DNA of 50,678 nucleotides from Streptomyces mangrovisoli (GTDB lineage: Bacteria > Actinomycetota > Actinomycetes > Streptomycetales > Streptomycetaceae). Positions 49,454 to 50,678 of this stretch are shown here, piece by piece. A model generated the notes under the pieces. The model searched no databases. It was not told the DNA's origin and was given only the letters and a program-made list of their open reading frames with translations. Position numbers and translations under genes: made by a program. The stretch covers positions 1-50,678 of the forward strand of contig NZ_LAVA02000104.1 of the NCBI RefSeq assembly GCF_000974985.2, in the 5' to 3' direction. Position 1 is the first letter of the stretch; the number at the start of each line of letters is the position of its first letter.

Positions 49454-49475
49454 GAGCCGCTCCTTGCCTGACGTT

Positions 49476-50411
49476 CTACCGAGTCCGGGGAGGACGCGGC
49501 GGATTCCGTCGGTTCGGGCTGCTGCGGTCCGCCTCCGCCTGTTCGGCGGCTGCCTGTTCCAGTTCCTGCCGGCGGAGTTCGCCGCCCTCGATCAGGTATG
49601 TGTCGGGCAGGGGCCGTGCAGGCAGCCCCCAGGCTCGGGTGCGGGTCCGTACGCCGATGTCGCGGCTGACGACGACCACTTCCGCGGGAGCCACAGCCTG
49701 GTGCAGCCGCAGTGCCGAGGCCACCAACTCGTCGTCCGGCACCGCAAGGCGGGCATGCCCGGGCTCATCGGCCGCGATGAACACAGGCGTTCCATCCTCC
49801 GCGGACGCTTTCCCGGGTGCCCCTTCCAGCACCAACTCCAGCAGCCGGAACAGGCCGCGCGCCCGCCGGGAGATCTTCCTGTCCCCGGTCTGGTAGCTCT
49901 TGGTGTCGATCTCGTCGACCACGACGTGCGGCACCATGACCGCAGTGCCCTTCCCGAACACCTGCTGCCAGGGGACCTTGTCGAACTGCGTGAAGTGCAG
50001 CGTGGTGTTCGTGTCCAGCACCGCGTACCGGCCAGCACCGGCGTGGCCGTACCGCTCCTGCAGGGCACGCACCCGGTTCGCCAGGGTTCTGAAGTAGTCC
50101 TGGAGCTCTGCGATTTCCACATACATCATCAGCCGGGCCTCGTCCAGCGGTGCTGTGAGGATTGCCCGGTAGCGGCCCGCGCGGAGCTGTCCCGCGATCT
50201 CCCGGTCGCTGAACCGCCGGTTGAGCTCCTCGGCGGCCTTCCAGGTCCACTCGTCGTACCGCTTGCGCACGGCCCGCATCTCGGCCGCGGCTTCCGCGCC
50301 CGTTCTCATCGAGTGAGGGATCCGGATGGAGACGTCGTTGAGGCTCCCGGCCACGAGACCCTGCTCCAGGAAATCGATCGCGTCGGTACAGGTCGTTCCG
50401 GCTCTCAGCAT
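49476..50411 (-). CDS. PIN-domain nuclease-like protein
   Basis: A 311-aa protein. The N-terminal ~125 residues are helical (RAVRKRYDEWTWKAAEELNR) and unassigned. The PIN domain spans about 130-290: YAVLDTNTTLHFTQF (first Asp), VVVDEIDTKSY (Glu/Asp), VPDDELVASALRL (acidic pair) and VVVSRDIGVRTRTRAWGL (last Asp), followed by a charged tail. PIN domains cut RNA; many are toxins but this long form with an N-terminal domain is of unknown target. First gene of the operon with the OGG-fold gene. Confidence 0.8.
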   Translation of the reverse strand: MLRAGTTCTDAIDFLEQGLVAGSLNDVSIRIPHSMRTGAEAAAEMRAVRKRYDEWTWKAAEELNRRFSDREIAGQLRAGRYRAILTAPLDEARLMMYVEIAELQDYFRTLANRVRALQERYGHAGAGRYAVLDTNTTLHFTQFDKVPWQQVFGKGTAVMVPHVVVDEIDTKSYQTGDRKISRRARGLFRLLELVLEGAPGKASAEDGTPVFIAADEPGHARLAVPDDELVASALRLHQAVAPAEVVVVSRDIGVRTRTRAWGLPARPLPDTYLIEGGELRRQELEQAAAEQAEADRSSPNRRNPPRPPRTR

Positions 50412-50644
50412 GCCCTTGCTCTCCCCCGGGGACGGGGACCGGTGCGCCCCGTCCCGGCCATCCTGCCAGCGTTGATGACGTCTGGTGCGAGTTCTGCTTC
50501 CTGCGTGTTGAGGCCTGCTCCCTTCCGGGCGGGGTCGCCGCGCCCGAGACTTCCCGGTGTCGTCGTCAGGTGCCGCTCAGCGGTCAGCGGGTGACGGTTT
50601 CTGGCAGCGATGCAGCCCGAGCGGATGTCGCCGAAGAGCGCCGT
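50412..50644. other. Upstream region of the PIN operon
   Basis: About 230 bp, likely promoter region for the minus-strand operon. GGGGACGGGGA-type bases near 50425 lie about 15 bp ahead of the PIN gene. No separate gene seen. Confidence 0.4.
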
Positions 50645-50666
50645 CTAAGACGTCGTTTCTTATGGC
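50645..50666. repeat. Terminal 22-bp inverted repeat, right copy
   Basis: Inverted copy of 13-34 with one mismatch (GTCGTTTCTTATGGC core). Outside it the sequence differs from the left copy, as expected of the two ends of one IS type. See the left copy for interpretation. Confidence 0.7.
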
Positions 50667-50678
50667 TGTAGGTGCTGT

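Noticed and set aside
13..50666. Circular closure of the window
   Set aside because: The shared end sequence is inverted, not direct, so it cannot be an overlap of a circular molecule.
1..50678. CRISPR array, tRNA or rRNA genes
   Set aside because: I saw no regularly spaced repeats and no cloverleaf or rRNA-like sequence on reading; a covariance search was not possible here.

Overview
The window is high-GC DNA of a Streptomyces-like actinomycete. GTG starts are frequent and the family content is typical of the genus: DUF5753/DUF397/ATPase regulator sets, DUF6083, a telomere-associated protein (Tap) and a telomere terminal protein (Tpg). The tap-tpg pair points to a linear replicon, either a chromosome arm or a linear plasmid. 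It does not show that a telomere lies inside the window, and I see none.

Layout. (1) 1-8.7 kb is a nest of transposons. An IS701-like element (30-7878) is split by an IS256-family element (352-6782), which is itself split by an ISAzo13-family element (1282-3437) and an IS21-family element (3474-6311). Removing each inserted element plus one target duplication restores intact host transposase frames. An IS5-family element with an N-terminal frameshift follows. (2) 8.7-13.7 kb holds a minus-strand operon (XRE regulator, DUF6083 protein, unknown protein, UvrD-like helicase, unknown protein). It is divergent from a Cys-rich protein across a control region with an 18-bp inverted repeat. (3) 13.9-23.4 kb is regulatory and accessory: a zinc-ribbon multi-HTH protein overlapping a sigma-like protein, a DUF5753/DUF397/ATPase set with an operator-like palindrome, a lipoprotein, a nitrilase-superfamily enzyme and small membrane proteins. 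(4) 23.9-26.7 kb is tap-tpg behind three helically phased GGTTA repeats. (5) 26.8-29 kb carries an IS5 element with a -1 frameshift site and an IS3 element.

(6) 29-50.4 kb looks like a defence and mobile-element island. It holds a three-gene operon that fits the ABC-three-component (ABC-3C) class (PD-(D/E)xK nuclease, middle component, SMC-like ATPase with a CxxC hook) and a DEAH helicase with helicase-associated repeats. It also holds an IS21 element carrying a SUFU-domain gene, an unrecognised two-gene pair (4-TM protein plus 312-aa cytosolic protein), a broken toxin-antitoxin pair, a coiled-coil Mrr-like nuclease, an XRE/membrane pair, and a PIN plus OGG-fold glycosylase operon.

The two window ends carry inverted copies of a 22-bp sequence with one mismatch, best read as the ends of an IS lying just outside. 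The strongest candidates for undescribed biology are the ABC-3C operon, the 4-TM/312-aa pair, and the two IS21 elements that each carry a small passenger gene next to istB.
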